A stretch of 64,000 nucleotides of DNA from Fontisphaera persica. Its GTDB lineage: Bacteria > Verrucomicrobiota > Verrucomicrobiia > Limisphaerales > Fontisphaeraceae. The stretch's first letter is position 1, and each line of letters begins with the position of its first letter. Shown piece after piece: positions 9,584 through 20,900 of this stretch. The DNA lies in contig NZ_CP116615.1 of NCBI RefSeq assembly GCF_024832785.1, forward strand, positions 682,001-746,000. Direction: 5' to 3'. Position numbers and translations under genes: made by a program. Below the pieces are notes generated by a model that worked only from the letters and a program-made list of their open reading frames with translations, was not told the origin of the DNA and ran no database searches.

Positions 9584-12500
9584 AAGGCAAGAGCATTATC
9601 CGGTAATAACGCTGCGGACGCGTCGGCGACAGCACATCCGGCACCATGGCTGGCCCGCCATTGCCGGTGACCAGCCCGCCCGGCAAATCCAGCCAGACGG
9701 GGTCCGTCAGGCGGTCTTTGTATTGCACTTGATATTGCCGGCCGGCCTGCGTCTGCCAGCGAATCTGGATGTTGCTGCCGCTTTGCGTCAATTGCGCCCG
9801 GCGGTCTTCCACCGTCACAGTGAAAGTCTGAGTGGCGCTTAGGCTGGGCACCCCGTTATCGCGCACAATTATCGTGATGGGATAAACCCCCATCGCCAGG
9901 GGAGTCCAGGTGAACACCCCCGTCACCGGATGAACCGCAGCGCCGGCTGGCGCGCCTGCGCCTAATTCAAAGGTCAGGGTCTGCGCCGGCACGTCAGCAT
10001 CCGTGGCCGCATTCGTGAACACAAGGGTTTGACCCAGCGCCACCGTGCGGTTGGGAATGGCGGCCAGCACTGGCGGCGTGTTCAGCGCCACAGCATTGGT
10101 TTGCAGGAAATTCACTGGCGCGGCAACCCAGTTGGCGGGGTCATTGCCGAAGAGGGCCACCGCCACCCGCTGCAGGGAATAACCTGTGCCGTCCGCGGCG
10201 GCCGGCCACGGTGCCCGGTCATAATACCGCACCCGGTCCACTTCCACATACGGGACCAGGCCGGCGTCCGGGCTGGGCGGCTGTTCAGGGGTATCGGGCT
10301 GTTTCAATTCAATGCTTTCATCGCTATTATCCAATTTGCCCCGATAGGGGCCCACGATGGGCATGTTGGTGGAGAGACGGTAAGTGGTCCGGAAATTGGC
10401 CAGCAGCTCCGGTTGCAGAACCGGATCAAAACTCACCACCAGCACTGAGCCGCCCGGCGGCAAACTAAATCCTTGCGGAAACTCGAAGTCCACCGCATCG
10501 CGCAACCGCCAGGTGTTGGTGGGGTACAAAGGATCATACAACGGCACCGTGCCGGTGGTGCGGTTGTAGAGCTCGATAAATTCATGAATGACGTTGTCAT
10601 TGGTGTCCAGATCGGGCGGATGATACATGATTTGCCGGATGACCACCGGGCTGATGGCTGGGTAGGCGTTGCTCGCGCCGTTGCCCGTGCGGAATTCAGT
10701 GACGGAATTAGGCTCGTCCACCCCAAAAGTTCTCCGGCTCATCGCCACGAATTCCGAGCGATTGTCGCTGGTCACATGGCGTCCGAAGCTGGTTCCGCTG
10801 AAGCTGGGGCCAAACTTCACGCTGGTGCGGTAGCCGGTCAGTGTGCCATTGGTGGTGGCGGCTGACAGATAAACCTCATCGCCCTCAGCCGAGCTGAGCG
10901 CAAACGCCTGGCGGTTGTCCTGCGGATTGTCGTTGAATTGGTACTCGTAAAACACCTTGAATCCGCGCGGCGGAATCACGGTGCCCGGCGGGATTTGATA
11001 TTTCGCCAGTGTGCCCTTGCTGTCGCTCAGGAACCAACCGCCAATATCCACTGGTTGATCGGTGACATTGTGCACTTCAATGGCGTCTTCGAGCGGCGGG
11101 TCGCTATGTGCCATAACTTCGTTGATGACGATGTTGGTCAAAGGACGATAATTCGACTCGCCGGGCGACGGTGTGTCGGGGAAGAACACGATGTTCGTGC
11201 TGCCATCGGGGAATCGTCCCTCACTCACGCCCGGCTGCGAGACCGGATAATTCCAACTGACCGAATCAATGTAACCATTGGAGGTCGCCAGACCGAGGGA
11301 TTCACGAGTGGCATCCAAACGGAAGCGCACATGATTTGCTCCGGCGGCTGGGTTGTTGTCCGCAATTAATTTCAAGTAGGCATTGGTGCCACCGCCAATG
11401 AAAGACAGCGGCGGGATGGGGGATTTGGTGGGATTCAACAAATCATCCGTTACAAACAGTCCCCCCAGCGCCACCGGCAGGCTGCCCGGATTGTAAATCT
11501 CAAACCAGTCATCCCGGCCATCCCGGTCATTGGGCATCCATTCGTTGAGGCGGAGCAGGGAGGGATTCCCCAACGGCATCGCAATATTGGCCCCCCGTGG
11601 GGTGGGAGCCGTCAACACAAAGGCCCCCAGGCCGTCCGGCACGCGCCCGATGGAAAAGTCAGTGGTTTGTATGCCATACACCGCCGAGGAAAGCAGCGTC
11701 AGCGTGTCATCGTATAAATAAACGCCACCGCCTTCAGCTTTCAGGCCAAAGCCCGTGTTCATCACGCTGGTCCCATTGGTGCTGGATGGTTGCTGCCCAT
11801 CAAATAGCACCACCAGATAGCTGCGAGGGCCCAAAACCGTGCCGGCGGGGAAGGTCCAACGGGCCGGGTTGGCGGTATTATCGCTTAAGCTCATGCCGGC
11901 CAGATTCACCGGCTGGTCTCCCGGGTTGTACAACTCCACCCAGTCGCTGGCCACACCCACGACGTTGGTGTAATTTTCGCCCAGGGCAAAGACTTCGTTG
12001 ATCACCACGGAGCCGCCCGTGATATTGGTGGTAGTCCGGGTGAGCGTCAAATTCATGGCCATGGCCATATCAGTGCTGCCCGAGGCCTGATGCACCTCCA
12101 CGGCCAGCACGTTGGTGCCTGACACCAAACCCGTCAGCGGCAGCAGCACCGGCCCGACTAACGGCGCATTGCCACTGACACTGGAGGAGGCGTTGTTACT
12201 ATAAGTGATGGTTCCGGCAGGCATGTTGTACCGCAGGATTTCCGTGCCATTCAAATACACCACCGCGCCGTCATCAATGTAGTGCGACAACGCCAGTTGG
12301 AAGCCGTTCGTTTCGCCGGTGTAAACAAACCGGGTGCGGAAGTACACCGTTGTTTGCCCCAATTCATTTAAGACGGTGCCAGTGGGAATGGGATAATTGC
12401 CACTTAGCGATTTGCCAAACAGCCCCGGCCCGCTGGGCCAGGCGCCATCATTGTATCCGACGTTGCGCCATGTGGTGCCCAAATCCGTTCCATCAGCCTG

Positions 12501-14018
12501 ATAACGCCATGTGCTGGTGAAGTCCACCAAGAGGATGTTGGTGGTCACAATGTTGGTGCTGCCTCCCGTGAAGGGGTTGCCTGCTCCAGGGGTGGGCTGG
12601 TTGAACACATAAATACTGGGCGAGCCGTTGGGACTGCGGCCTTGCGAGGCATCAGGCGCTAGGAAGTCATAATAGACCGTGTCAATCACCCGCAAATCCG
12701 GCCCCAGCAAGGCCAAATCGCCATGTTCGGAAGCCAGACGGAAGTTCAAATGATCCGGCCCGCGCTCAGGTTCGCCAGTGGCCTGAAACACGGTAAAGTT
12801 GCGTGGTCCGATGAAACTTAACGGCGCAATCACGTGACGGGTGGGCCAGCCATCCAGCTTGTCGGTCAAGTACAAGCCGCCCAAAGACACCGGTACGGTT
12901 TGCGGGTTGAACAATTCCACAAAATCATTGAAGGCACTGAACTGCGAGGCTGCCAGCCATTCGTTGATGCGCAATTGGGTGGGATCGCCCAATTCCACCG
13001 GTATATTGGCGTTGCCCAAAGTTGGCTGGCACAACGTCCAGCTTCCATCTGGCAGACGGCCAATGGAATAGTCAGTGGCTTGCGGGCCATACTCCACAGC
13101 ATCCAACAGCGCTCCGCCCCGATGCGCCGCGTCATACAGATACAACCCGCCGCCCTCTCTGCGCAAATTGAAGTCCAGATAGTACCCGGGCTGTCCCTCA
13201 TCATTGGCCGCGATGGCAATCAAATACTGGTTCGGTCCCAAAATGGTTCCGGCCGGGAATTCGTATTTATCCGGCGCAGCCGGGTCATCGGTCAGGCGCA
13301 AGCCAGATAAATCCACCGGCGACGAACCATAATTGTAAAGCTCCACCGCATCCGGGGTGCGCTCATTGAATTCAAACGACCGCCGGTTGCTGGCCAGCAC
13401 CTCATTCAACCGCACCGGCAACCGGCTGCCGTCCACCACCCAACTCACCCGGGTCACCACCGCATCCTCCCCAAACACCGGGTCATCCTGCCACCAGCCG
13501 GCGTCATTCTTCCCTGCCACCTCCACCACGTGCGCCCCATCCGGCAGCCCGCTCAACACAATCGGTGTGCCAATCGGGGTCTCCCCGCTCCACGGGCCCC
13601 CGTCCAACCGCCACCGGTAATGCGTGTAACCCGCCCCCGCCGGATACGCCCCCACCGGCATCCCGTTCCCCGTCACATTAAAGCCCACCCGCAACACCGC
13701 CCCACGCTCCGGCGTCACCCCCTCCGGCACCCCCGCCACCTCCACCCCCCATCGCCCCGTCGCCCCACGCCCCCGCGCCGGACTGCCCGCCCGCAACCCC
13801 AGCCACTCCCACATCACCTGCGCCCCCGCCCAGTTCGTAAACGCCGTCTCCCCACCCCCGGCACCCGCCGCAACTGCGGGTCCACCCCACATTCCCCCTC
13901 CCGGCCCCGTCCAGCTCCCGCCCCCACCTGCCACAGCACATTGTTGGTCCACGTCACCACCGCATTGGTCACCCCCCGCACCAGCCGCTCCGCCGTGTGC
14001 ACCACGTTGTTCTCCCAA
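9582..14018 (-). CDS. C-terminal part of giant exported LTD protein (frame-shifted from upstream part)
   Basis: This is the downstream reading frame of the gene that starts at 25218. The first 45 or so residues of the open frame (Gly/Ala-rich) are not real coding sequence in this frame; sense resumes at ETAFTNWAGAQ near 13,848. Contents in order: an Ig-like domain (HYRWRLDGGPW), two LTDs (LNEVLASN, INEWLAAS), a jelly-roll unit (DDGAVVYLNGTEILRYNMP), four more LTDs (INEVFALG, LNEWMPND, INEVMAHSDPP, RQIMYHPPD), a cadherin-like domain (ATDADVP ... VRDNGVPSL), and the shared C-terminal module ending RYYRIMLLP. There is no start codon context, signal peptide or ribosome site at 14018, which supports it being a continuation and not a separate gene. 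LTDs 5-6 are close paralogues of those in the gene at 672-3200. Confidence 0.75.
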   Translation of the reverse strand: MGEQRGAHGGAAGAGGDQCGGDVDQQCAVAGGGGSWTGPGGGMWGGPAVAAGAGGGETAFTNWAGAQVMWEWLGLRAGSPARGRGATGRWGVEVAGVPEGVTPERGAVLRVGFNVTGNGMPVGAYPAGAGYTHYRWRLDGGPWSGETPIGTPIVLSGLPDGAHVVEVAGKNDAGWWQDDPVFGEDAVVTRVSWVVDGSRLPVRLNEVLASNRRSFEFNERTPDAVELYNYGSSPVDLSGLRLTDDPAAPDKYEFPAGTILGPNQYLIAIAANDEGQPGYYLDFNLRREGGGLYLYDAAHRGGALLDAVEYGPQATDYSIGRLPDGSWTLCQPTLGNANIPVELGDPTQLRINEWLAASQFSAFNDFVELFNPQTVPVSLGGLYLTDKLDGWPTRHVIAPLSFIGPRNFTVFQATGEPERGPDHLNFRLASEHGDLALLGPDLRVIDTVYYDFLAPDASQGRSPNGSPSIYVFNQPTPGAGNPFTGGSTNIVTTNILLVDFTSTWRYQADGTDLGTTWRNVGYNDGAWPSGPGLFGKSLSGNYPIPTGTVLNELGQTTVYFRTRFVYTGETNGFQLALSHYIDDGAVVYLNGTEILRYNMPAGTITYSNNASSSVSGNAPLVGPVLLPLTGLVSGTNVLAVEVHQASGSTDMAMAMNLTLTRTTTNITGGSVVINEVFALGENYTNVVGVASDWVELYNPGDQPVNLAGMSLSDNTANPARWTFPAGTVLGPRSYLVVLFDGQQPSSTNGTSVMNTGFGLKAEGGGVYLYDDTLTLLSSAVYGIQTTDFSIGRVPDGLGAFVLTAPTPRGANIAMPLGNPSLLRLNEWMPNDRDGRDDWFEIYNPGSLPVALGGLFVTDDLLNPTKSPIPPLSFIGGGTNAYLKLIADNNPAAGANHVRFRLDATRESLGLATSNGYIDSVSWNYPVSQPGVSEGRFPDGSTNIVFFPDTPSPGESNYRPLTNIVINEVMAHSDPPLEDAIEVHNVTDQPVDIGGWFLSDSKGTLAKYQIPPGTVIPPRGFKVFYEYQFNDNPQDNRQAFALSSAEGDEVYLSAATTNGTLTGYRTSVKFGPSFSGTSFGRHVTSDNRSEFVAMSRRTFGVDEPNSVTEFRTGNGASNAYPAISPVVIRQIMYHPPDLDTNDNVIHEFIELYNRTTGTVPLYDPLYPTNTWRLRDAVDFEFPQGFSLPPGGSVLVVSFDPVLQPELLANFRTTYRLSTNMPIVGPYRGKLDNSDESIELKQPDTPEQPPSPDAGLVPYVEVDRVRYYDRAPWPAAADGTGYSLQRVAVALFGNDPANWVAAPVNFLQTNAVALNTPPVLAAIPNRTVALGQTLVFTNAATDADVPAQTLTFELGAGAPAGAAVHPVTGVFTWTPLAMGVYPITIIVRDNGVPSLSATQTFTVTVEDRRAQLTQSGSNIQIRWQTQAGRQYQVQYKDRLTDPVWLDLPGGLVTGNGGPAMVPDVLSPTRPQRYYRIMLLP

Positions 14019-14930
14019 TACATCCCCGCCCCTCCGCCGTCCCCTCGTCCGCCAATATCGCCACCGCCGTCACCCCATCCACACTCCCCACCCCGTTCTG
14101 CCACACCACCGTGTTCCCCCGTAACACGTAGAAATTCCCCTCCTTCGCGTTGGCCACATGGTCCAAATCGTAAAACAAATTGTTCACCGCCGTAATCCGC
14201 GACCGCTGCCCCCCGTTCTGACCCCCGCTGATCGCACTGCCGCTGTCCGGCGTGCTCCCCGCCCGCCGCGCCCGCACAAACACGTTCCCCTCCACCCACG
14301 CATCCGTCCCGTCCAAATCCAGCAAATCATCGTCGCTCCCCAGGAACACGTTGTTCAACAACACCAGCACCGGCCCCGGCCGCTGGCCCCCCGTAAAGTC
14401 CAGCGCGTCATTGTACCCGCTCACCTTCCCCCAGAAGTTCCGCCGGAATATCCCCCGCCCCCCCGCCTTGATGCCCCCCGTCCCGTGCGTCGGCTCCACA
14501 GCGCCCGTCGGCGCCGGAAACTCGCAGTTCTGCACCACAAACGACGCCCGCGTCAGCTCCAAATACTGCCGCGCGGTATTCCCAAACCGCACATTGTCCA
14601 GCCACACCGTCCCGTCGGTCACCGTAATGGCCGTGCTGTTGTTGTGCTCTATCATCACATGCACCAGCCGCGACTCCGGCGAATTGGCCGACCCGTTGAC
14701 CGTAATCCCCCCCCACGTCGTGCTCGCCCCCGGCGCCCGGGTGAACCGTATCGGCGCCGCCGCCGTCCCCTCCGCCAGCAACCGCCCCCCGTTGGCCACC
14801 ACCAGATTGACCCCGCTACCCAGATACACCGTCGTCCCCGCCTGAATGGTCAAAGTGGCCCCGCTGCCCACCGTCAGCGTCCCCGTCACGTTGTACGGCC
14901 CATTGGCCGCCAGCCACGTCGTGTCCGTGC
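13390..14930 (-). other. G-rich, C-poor coding-strand patch 1
   Basis: The coding (minus) strand turns strongly G-rich here. In plus-strand bases 14,221-14,340 I count 61 C and 22 G by hand. Codons end almost always in G on the coding strand. The patch covers the beta-helix domain and the junction of the two broken frames of the giant gene. On both sides codon use returns to the mixed C/G-ending pattern. The same state recurs at 29.8-32.9 kb and 39.4-40.3 kb. Boundaries are judged by eye to within about 50 bp. Confidence 0.7.
13850..14027 (-). other. Cluster of five apparent single-G losses joining two frames
   Basis: Adding one G (coding strand) to each of five G-runs, at about 14024-14027, 13921-13925, 13894-13898, 13885-13888 and 13850-13853, gives one continuous frame from the upstream part into the downstream part. 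The restored protein reads sensibly: GMYWENNVVH, then NNVLWQVGGGSW, GGNVGVDPQLRRVPGVG, ETAFTNWAGA. That is the usual end of a parallel beta-helix domain. The five shifts run through all three frames in the expected order. Either the sequence is under-called in G-runs or the gene is truly damaged; the first is more likely. Confidence 0.75.
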
Positions 14931-17900
14931 TGATGGTGCCGGAGACGGGCACGGTGTCGCCGCGGTCGTAGAAGAAAACCAGGTTGGTGCTGGCGAAGAC
15001 CACATTGTTACTGTTGACCGTTTCAATCCGCACCAAATTATAGCCTGGATTGAGCGTCAAGTTGGCGTTCCATTGGCCGGTCCAGGCCGTCCAGCTTACG
15101 GGGATGCCTTGCACACGGACCTGGCGCGTGTGAATCATGTTACCTACTCCGCGCAGATTGATGTTGGGCGTGGTGGCGACATACACACCATTGTTGAAGG
15201 CGAAGGAGCTGAGGTTGGTGACCACCAAATTCAGGTTGATTTGGGATAGCACGCTGGCCACCCGCTGAGCCGACCAGTTCTTCATCCGCGCCACTGTGGT
15301 GCCGATATTTAACGGCCCCAACACCTGGTCGTAAGTGGCGAAGATTTCATTGGTGGCAAAAATGGTGGTGGCGTATTCGTACAACGCGCCAAAATAGAGC
15401 GGTGCAAATTCCTGGTGTCGCAGGAACCGGTTATTGAAAGCGATGGCGCCGCTGGTTTCCACGGCCCGCCAGATGGAAATGGTGGGCTGCTGGCGCGAGC
15501 CGTCGCCCTCGCCAAAGTTGGTGTCGCCGTCGTGCGGCATGATTACGGCACGCCGGTCCTTCGTGCCTAGGTAAATTGTAGCGTCATCCGGGGCGCCGTC
15601 GCTGCCGATGGAGGTTTCCCCGAAGCCAATAAGGCTCATAACCGCGAAGTGCCGCACCCATTCATCCACATGGATGACTTCGCGCACGGCGGCAGCCCAT
15701 TGAGCATCGGGGGTGTTGTTAATCGCCCAGAGCATGTTATACAAATCACTCCAGTCATTCACCCGCTGGTTGGAGGCCTTGGAATAATTGTACCCGCCGG
15801 TGGTGTAGCTGGTGTAATTGGTGCCACGATAGAGCAAATCGGCCACGCGCATGAGGCGGTACATATTGCCGTCGGCGTTGTCCGGATAATGATTCTCGGC
15901 CCAATCGCTGTTTAACTCCTCCAGGTGGAGGTAATAGGGGAACGGCTGATTATTGCCGGGCCCGCCAATCGCGGAACCAATCATGTTGACCAATTCCACG
16001 CCGTTGAGCTTGAGCCGCACCAGGTTGCCTTCCTCGCAGGGCAGGCCGGCTTTGCGGAACATGATGCTGCCCATGTACTGCGAATGCACATATTTGCAGT
16101 TCAAATTGAAGGCTCGCTGGTTTCGCCACAGATTGTCGGTGGGGATGTTGATGCGGTAATTCTGCATACCCCCCGGGTTGCAGGTACTGCAGCGGGAGGA
16201 ATTGCCGCGGTTGCGGACGCCGCACAGGTACCGTACAGCAGTCCCGGAGCTGTCAGAAGCAATGAAGGTGGTGTTCATTTCCGCATTGATGCGGTAGGTG
16301 GCATTGTCCACCTGCCAGATGTTTTGAATTTCCTGGCGTTCCGCACCGGTCATAATCAAGCGATACTGCGGCTGCGGATAGACGGCGCTGTCATTGTCCA
16401 CCTGGTATAATGCATTGGCCACTTGGCCCATCGAAGAGCCATCCAGCTCATACGCCGGTCCGGGCCAGGTGCGGGTGTTGTTGGCCGCATCGCGGGCCTC
16501 CACGTAAAACTCCACAATGGTCAGATTGGTCTGAGGCGGCACCTGCCCGCTGTAAACGCGGTCGCCCGCAACCCAATCGCCGCCCTGTCCATCGTCACGC
16601 ATGGGGACGGTAGTAAAATTGCCCGGTGTGGTGGAGGAGGCATTCCGCCAATAGAGGGTTACGGTTAATCCGCTGGTTTGCTCATCCAGAATCAACGCCG
16701 AAATGCGCACGGTGTTGGTGGCAGTGGGCATCGCCGGGGAATGCTCCACACCAATAATGAGCGGCGCTGAGTTCTGGACCGCCACGGAGTTGGCAGCCCC
16801 CGGTGTGCCGCCAGTGACAGTGCTGGCCTGCCAGTTCTGGCCGTATTGGCTGGGTAGATTCGTGTTTATCAATTCCAGGCTGGAACCCCAGCCATCGGCA
16901 GTCGTGTACCATTCCCATCCGCGATGTCCATTTTGGTAAGTTACACTTCCCCGGCGCCGGATGGCCCAATCGCCTTCGCTGGCATAAGGCACCAGGTCCA
17001 CGCGGGCGCCCCACGCTGTTTCCAATTCCACATCTTCACCGTTGTTGCTCAACTGGCCTTGCCAGTTGCCAATGACGTTGGTGACGTTGGGGTAGAGTTG
17101 GCGGAAGCGGTTGGTGTCGCTAGCCACCACCCAATACCCATAAGCGGGCAAGGTCATCGGCGGGAAGGTAAAGTCCACGCCGCGATTAAACCGCCAGCCT
17201 GTAATATTAATGGGGGCAGGAGTAAGGTTGCGAATTTCCAACCATTCTTCATCGGTGCGGAAGGAGGGCGTATTGTACATGATTTCGCTGATGACCACCT
17301 TGCCCGCATAATTGGCCTCAGGCTCGTAAGTGTAAGTCCATCCGCCGCCGGTGAAGCGATTGGGCGGGCTGGCGAGGTCCCGAATCACATGGCCGGGCGC
17401 CCACGTGACCTGCACCAATCCTGTCAGAGGGGATGGCACATTGAACATATACGGCCCGGCGCCCGCGCCGTTCACGCTGTTGGCGGGCAGCCCGTTCACC
17501 AACAAGGCGCTGGCTTCCACGCCCTGCACCGGCTCGCTGAAGGTCACGGATATTTCCCGCAGGCTCACCACCACCGCGCCCGGAATGGGGCTGACCGAGG
17601 TGATGACCGGAGGCGTGGTGTCCACTGTGTAATACTGCCACCGGGCGGAGGGCGCAGTGCCATCGAACAAATTAGGCGAGCTGGCGGTGTCGGCAATGCC
17701 GTGGCTGGCCACCCAGGAGAAACGAATGATGGAAGCATTCACCGGCGCAAAGGTGAACACATAATTGCTGCCGCCGCCGCTGACCGACAACGCCGGTGTT
17801 CCGTTAATCAGCAGGTCCCGCGCATCCACGCCAGTCACGTTTTCGCTGAAAGTCACCGTAACCTGGTTCAAATTGGACACCGTACTGCCCAGTGCAGGTT

Positions 17901-20900
17901 GTACCTGCGCCACAAACGGGGCGGTGCGGTCAATTAACTGTACCTGCCACGAAGCGCCCGGCCGGCGCTGGTCAAACGCATTGGGCGGATTATCCAGGTC
18001 CGTAATGCCGTGGTTTTGCGCCCAGCCGAATTGTACCGTGCCATAGGCCGGTTGGGGGAAGGTGAAGGTGTACACCGAGCCGCCCCCGCTGACGCCAGTG
18101 GCCGAATTGCCGTTGACCAAAAAGTCGGCCGCATCCACACCTGTGACTGCTTTGCTGAACTTCACGGTGACCGAGGTCAACTGCGTGACCGTTTGAGAAC
18201 CATCCGGCGTTTTGTTCACCACCACCGGCGCATTAGGATTGAGCAAATTATAAATAAACCGCGCCGAGGAAGCTGAACCATCGAAGAAGAGCGGCGGCAC
18301 GGACAAATCGCGAATGCCGTTGCCGGCGGCCCAATTCACCAGCACACTGCCGTAAGGCGGCTGCGGGAAGGTGAAGGTATAGATGTTATTGCTGCCGCTC
18401 AACCCGGTGGCCGGTTGTCCGTTGACCAGCAAATCCGCCGCATCCACGCCGGTCACCGGCTTGCTGAAAGTTATGACCAGATTGCTCAGCGCAAAGACAT
18501 CCCCCGACGCCGGCACTGCTCCGATAATAACCGGTGGCAGATTGGCCGGACTGCCACTAATTTCCGCGGAAAGCTCGGCGTTCAGGGCAAAATCCGAACT
18601 GGTGGCATTTACATTGAAGCCGTGAATGGCCAGCACGTTGGTGCCCCGCACCAGATAGGTGGAGGGCGCAGGATTGCTTAACGGGTAGCTGTAGTAATCA
18701 GGCCCGCCCCCCGGTAATTCCGTGGCATTGGCCGTCGCAAAGCTATTGTAAAAAACGGGGTTGCCCGCGCTACCCATGTTAAACCGGGCCACCTCCACGC
18801 CGTTAATCCACGCCACGTACCCATCGTCCACCGCCACGCGCAACAGCAAATTCGTGACGAATGCCGGCTCTTCGATGACAAACGTCTTGCGCAGGTAAAG
18901 GCTGGAATAGGCATTGTTGTTCATGGCCGGAATGAGGGTTCCGCTCAAGGGATCACCGTAATAGAAATAGGTAATCCCGGTGGGCCACGCCGCGGCGTTG
19001 TAGGTCGGTAACCGCCAGGCTTCAATGGGATTGGAAACTTCGTTGGTGCCCAGCCGGTACGACCATACACTGTTGCTGGCAATCAAGATGACCCGCGGCG
19101 GTTGCAGGGTGTAATTCCAAGTGGCCCCTGCGCCGTTGGCGTCGAAGGGATTGCCCACCAGGTCCGTGATGCCATGATTGGCCGCCCACCGCACGTTCAC
19201 CGTGCCGTAAGCCGGCGAGCTGATGTAGAAAATGTAGGTGTTGTTACTCCCGCTTAGACTGAAAGCAGGCACATTATTGACCAATAAATCCGCTGCGTCC
19301 ACGTTGAGCACGGGTTCACTGAAGGTCACTTGCACAAAGAACAGATTGGAAACCACCGCATCGGCCGGCGGCGTTTGGCTGGTCACCACCGGCGGGGTGG
19401 TCTCAACCACCGTGTAACTCCAGGACGCCCCCGGCGCGGTGTGGTCAAAGGGCATCGGCGGAATACCCACATCGCGAATGCCGTGATTAGCGGCCCAAGT
19501 CACATTCACCGTGCCGAGATTGACCTGCGGGAAGCGAAACACGTAATTGCTGCCACTGCCCACCACGTTGGTGGCGGGCACTCCGTTGAGCAACAAATCG
19601 CCCGCGTCCACGTTAACCACCGCTTCGCTAAACACCACGGTGATTTGTGACAGGACCCCCACCGAACTGCCGCGCGCCGGCACGACTTCAGCAATTTCCG
19701 GTGGTGCCTGATACTCCAGATTGATTTGCCAGTTGGCACTGGGCCGGAAAGTCTCAAAAACATTGGCCGGCTGGCTGGCGTCGGCAATGTTGGCATTCAA
19801 GTCCCATGTTACTGGCACAGCGCCATACGGCGGTTGTGGGAACGTGAACAAATAGCCCCCATTCGTGGCGGTTACGGTGAGGGCCGGTTCGTAGTTAACT
19901 AGAAGGTCCTCTGCGTCCACCCCCGTTACCGGGCGATCAAACCGCACCCAAATATTCGTCAATTCGTTGGTGGTGCTGTTGGGGGCGGGGATGCGTTCCG
20001 CAATCGCCGGGGCGTTGGAGTTGTAATAAATAAAAGACCAGGCATGAGCAGCGCGATTGAAAGGATTGCCTTTGATATCCGTGATGCCGTTGGTCACTGA
20101 CCAAATCACCGTGTGGTAACCATAGCTCAGTGCCGGGAGATTGAAGACGTAGATGTTGGAGGCCAGCGCCGTCAAACCCACCGCCGGGCGCAAGTCCACC
20201 AGCACATCCGCCGCATCCACCCCCACCACCGGCTCGCTAAATTGAACGGTAATGGTGGAGGCCACCGGTGTTTCCTGTCCCGGTGCCGGTGAGCGGCTGA
20301 TGAGGACCGGCGGCACACCATCCAGAATGGTATAACTCCAGGTGTTTCCCGGAGCTGTGCCGTCCAGCCCCAGCGAAGGCACTCCCAAATCGCGAATCCC
20401 ATGCCCGCTGGCCCACGTGAACTGAGCCGTGCCCACGGGGGGCTGGGCGAAGGTAAACCGGTACGTTGTGCCCGAGCCTTCCACGGCCGACACCGGTTCG
20501 CCGTTGAGAAGCAAATCGCTGGCGTCCACACCCACGACTTCCTCGCTGAACTCTACCACCACCTCGGTCAAATTGGTCAGGGCGGTGGGCGTCGGCGTCA
20601 CCCGGGCTACCACGGGCGGCTCCTGGAAAACAAACGTCACCGCCCAGTTGGCCAGCGGGTCCGTGCTGTCAAACACATCCTGGGGTGAACCTGCCGCCAT
20701 AATGTTGGCATTGGCGGCCCAGGAAAACTGCACTTGGCCATAGGCTGGACGGGCAAAGGTGAATACATAATTGCTTTCGCTGCCACTTGCCGCCGTGGCC
20801 GGCGTTCCGTTGATTAGAAAATCAGCGGCGTCCACCCCCGTCACGCTGCGGCTGAAGGTCACGCTGGCATTGGTAAGGCTTACAACCAGGCTCTCCGGTG

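Noticed and set aside
13850-14027. Programmed ribosomal frameshift as the explanation for the split frame
   Set aside because: Five separate shifts in the same direction within 180 bp are needed, and no slippery heptamer with a downstream structure is evident. A programmed site would normally need one shift.
14158-15249. 363-codon plus-strand open frame within the giant gene
   Set aside because: Low-complexity Arg/Pro-rich start and no family resemblance; the minus-strand frame encodes beta-helix and following modules. It is a composition artefact of patch 1.
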